Below, one piece after another: positions 61,370-64,000 of a stretch of DNA of 64,000 nt. The notes below the pieces were generated by a model. That model was not told where the DNA came from, ran no database searches, and worked only from the letters and a program-made list of their open reading frames with translations. The number at the start of each line of letters is the position of its first letter. Positions within the stretch are counted from its first letter, which is position 1. Source of the stretch: Trichopria drosophilae (Eukaryota > Arthropoda > Insecta > Hymenoptera > Diapriidae); contig CM059582.1 of the NCBI GenBank assembly GCA_030407085.1, positions 199,934,001-199,998,000 on the forward strand. The letters are read 5' to 3'. Both the position numbers and the translations under genes were made by a program.

Positions 61370-62345
61370 CACAACCCAACAAAATTTTGTTGCCCTACAA
61401 GTAAGAGTCGATTCTGATAGGATTTTTGTTCCAGAATCCAAATATTACCGCCAAAATATCTAATTGGCTCCAGTTTTTGAGATATTGAAGGTCAAAGGGG
61501 ATAAAAATGTGATTTTCGACATTTTTCAATATCTGTTCACACATACCAAAAAATGATGTTGCTCCACTAATAAAAGTCAATTTTTATATAATTTTTCTCA
61601 CAGAATCGAAATATGTATCCGGAAATATTGAATTGGATTTATTTTTTGTCCAAATTCCAGGTCAAAATTGTAAAAAAGCTTGCTTTAGGATATTCTTTAC
61701 GTCTATACTATAGAACGCGACGCAAATAATAAAAAAACACAAAACGGTGGATCCGACAAACCTATTAAAATTCGAACCACTTCAAACTCGTTATCGTCTT
61801 AACTATTTTTCTAGAAAAACAGAAAAGAATGTCAGAAAACACGATTTTTCACCCCTTTGCCCTTCATTTTGATAAAAAACAAAGTAAAGTTTCCAAAATG
61901 ATAATGAGTTTGAAGTGATTCAAATTTCTAAAAGTTCGTCGGACATATTGGATCCGCCAATTTGCATTTCTTGATATTTTGCGTCGAGTTCTGTAGTATA
62001 GATGTGAAAATGTCCTAAAACACGATATTTTACTTTTTCGACCTTCAATTTTGGGCAAAAAGTAGGTCCAAATCAATATGTTGTCGTACATATTTGGATT
62101 CTGTGGAAAAACTCCTATCAGAATTGACTCTTACTATTGGAACAGAATTTTTTAGAGCTGTGAATAAATGCTCAAAATGCCTGAAATCGGATTTTTTGAC
62201 ACGTTTGACCTTCAATATCTCAAAAAACTAGAGGCAATTGGATATTTTGACGGTCATATTTGGATTCTGGAGCAAAAATCCTACCAGAATCGACTCTTAC
62301 TTATAGGGCAACGTGAAATTCTAAAATTTTTGTTGGGCTGTGTAA
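61370..62345. repeat. 975-base palindromic foldback element
   Basis: The outer arms are 61370-61560 and 62160-62345: CCTACAAGTAAGAGTCGATT and its complement AATCGACTCTTACTTATAGG are clearly paired. Inner arms include TTCAAACTCGTTATCGTC against GATAATGAGTTTGAAGTG, plus GTCTATACTATAGAACGCGA against its partner near 62000. GGATCCG motifs near the centre link it to the ATGGCGGATCC family. ORFs 61395-61580, 61864-62091 and 62168-62350 are inside the arms and are not genes. Confidence 0.65.
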
Positions 62346-62436
62346 TCTGAGAGACATTGCAAACATTCTCATTCGTATTGATATTTTTCTATAGTTTTAT
62401 AAAAAAAAAATAAACTAGAGACGTAAATTATTTCAT

Positions 62437-62638
62437 CCGCCGCTAGGTGGCTTTGAAATCCAAAAGTGATATTGTGCACAGTATTCTTGAAATGACTATC
62501 TATAGAATGTGGATATTTCTTATGAATAAAGAATAAAGACACAATACGAATCGTCGAAAACAAATGTTAGAGATGAGCGTTCAATCATAATAAATGATGG
62601 TCTACTTCATTTGTGGTTTTGGGCGCCACCTAGTGTAG
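62437..62638. promoter_or_regulatory. Pair of CTCF-like sites in opposite orientation
   Basis: CCGCCGCTAGGTGGCTTT at 62437-62454 (plus) and GGGCGCCACCTAGTGTAG at 62621-62638 (minus) match the AGGTGGC core, about 180 bases apart in opposite orientation. The second resembles the site at 26941 in its flanks. Confidence 0.4.
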
Positions 62639-62639
62639 T

Positions 62640-63678
62640 TCGAAGAAACTTATGGAGTTCCCATACTGTATACCTACATACACTGTTTGGGGTCTCTTGA
62701 CATTCGAAAACAAAAAATTTGTTTTAAGAAGAATCATCATGCAAATAAATCAATCAATCATTAATATCTATTAAAAAATTTTTTCATTTTAACTTTCAAA
62801 GAAATCTACAATAACACAGATTATGTACGACGCGAAAAACAATTTGTCAACAATGTTTTTATTCGGGCTTTTAAAAAAATTACAGAAATATCAAAATGTT
62901 CTAGAGAAATTCATGTTCAGAAGTTTGAGGGCAACAGCCTAACACTTTACAAAGTTCATAGCTTATCAGTTACAATTCAAAAACAATCGCAATAAACGAT
63001 TTTATCAATAATTTCCACTCAGTAGATAAATCGTCAAATCGATAAGAAATGGTACGTACTACCGAGATATTAAAATTATCATCGGTAAATTCACTGAGAA
63101 CTCGATGCATCGCATCGTTGATGCGAATTAAAAGCAAACGCAAAAACTTTCTCAAGCAAAATAAGTTCGGGGTCAAACGCATCGACTTCGGCCTCCACAA
63201 TGTGAATTCTCGAATTAAGTTTGAAGCGATGACGCACTTTTAATTTTAGCTGCCAACCACGAAATCGCTATATTATGTGATTATTTTTGGCACACTTCAA
63301 GTATACGATTCTTTTGTTGAGGGTTGTACATTGTATCTTCATTTTCGAGAAGGGCAATATGGAACTAGTAGAACATAACCTTAACAAAACATCTTTTTTA
63401 TCATAATAATATATAAGAAATATCAGGTTTATTGTAAAAACAGTGGTTTCTTTCCTAGGGAGAAAACAGAAGAATTTCATTTCATACAAACAGTTCTAGA
63501 CTTTGACCCTTCATTTCGATAATAAAAGTCGGAAATAATATGTGAAATATTTTAGAAATTATAAAATCTAACCTCAATAAACTAAATGTGAAGAAATAAG
63601 AAAATGACATTCACAAGATACATTTTTTGATTATGTTTTGTTTTGTTTCATTAACAAATTTGTGACATTTCGAAAATA
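62640..63678. other. AT-rich DNA with a G+C-richer patch at 62930-63250
   Basis: Overlapping ORFs on both strands (62970-63200 minus, 63049-63243 plus) have no recognisable motif. No supported gene. Confidence 0.4.
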
Positions 63679-64000
63679 CGGGTGCGGGTCGAAAAACCGA
63701 CAAATCAAAAAAGCCGACAGGTTAAAAAACCGACAATCGAAAAGCTGACAGTTAAAAACCGACCCTTCAAAAAATGACCGTTCGCTTGTCCTTGTGTCTA
63801 TTTTGTTTTTGTCGGCTTTTTGACTGTCGACTTTATGCCTGTCGAGTTTTCAACCTGTCAGCTTTTTGATTTGTCAGTTTTTCGACGTACACCCTCTATT
63901 TTTCTACGTGTCGGCTTTTTGACCGACAGCTTTTCGACTGTTGTTTTTGACTGTGGGCTTTTCGGTATTCGGCTTTTCGACTGTCGACTTTAGGCCTGTC
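63679..64000. repeat. CCGACA palindromic repeat element, cut by the window end
   Basis: It starts CGGGTGCGGGTCGAAAAACC, then AAAGCCGACAG-type units and the same core as the copy at 23983 (GACCGTTCGCTTGTCC). The inverse units (GTCGGCTTTTTGAC) then run to the last base. The element continues beyond the window. Confidence 0.75.

Overview
The window looks like nuclear DNA of an arthropod, probably an insect with an AT-rich, transposon-rich genome. The evidence is low G+C, no bacterial-style gene packing, no long open reading frame (longest 148 codons, low complexity), GT-AG splice signals, a TATA box plus arthropod-type TCAGT initiator, and several families of small inverted-repeat DNA transposons. 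I cannot name the species.

The only gene feature I would defend is the 5' end of a minus-strand gene. It comprises a TATA/initiator promoter (about 4363-4396) with a perfect CRE palindrome about 95 bases upstream, a 231-base leader without any upstream ATG, and a 45-codon first coding exon (3998-4132) ending at a GTAAGC donor. The rest of the gene would lie to the left, probably beyond base 1. I do not recognise the encoded N-terminus. Two direct arrays of a roughly 330-base repeat (981-1778 and 4879-5713) bracket this region. A zero-length-exon (recursive) splice site on the same strand at 28560/28561 hints that a longer minus-strand transcript may cross much of the window.

Weaker coding signals are a possible plus-strand exon pair at 21191-21556, a G+C-rich degenerate stretch at 22080-23090, and a broken, tandemly duplicated coding relic at 58388-59350. 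Several G+C-richer islands without convincing ORFs (21640-21930, 26160-26660, 28680-29220, 44270-44640, 44950-45540, 54430-55030, 60620-61110) are candidate regulatory DNA. Some carry recognisable CRE, kappaB, E2F, NRF-1, E-box or CTCF-like motifs.

Most other structure is repetitive. There are pogo/Tigger-like MITEs (27917-28135, 41305-41578), another TA-flanked MITE (30032-30323), and a piggyBac-like foldback (55253-55901). A 5-kb interval (46200-51256) is bounded by TTAA plus matching inverted ends. A 'CCGACA' palindromic repeat occurs four times, a dispersed foldback family is built on ATGGCGGATCC, and there is a 975-base palindrome (61370-62345). tRNA-like pol III box remnants and one probable LINE 3' tail are also present. 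The remaining sequence is featureless AT-rich intergenic or intronic DNA. I did not find a convincing new multi-gene system.
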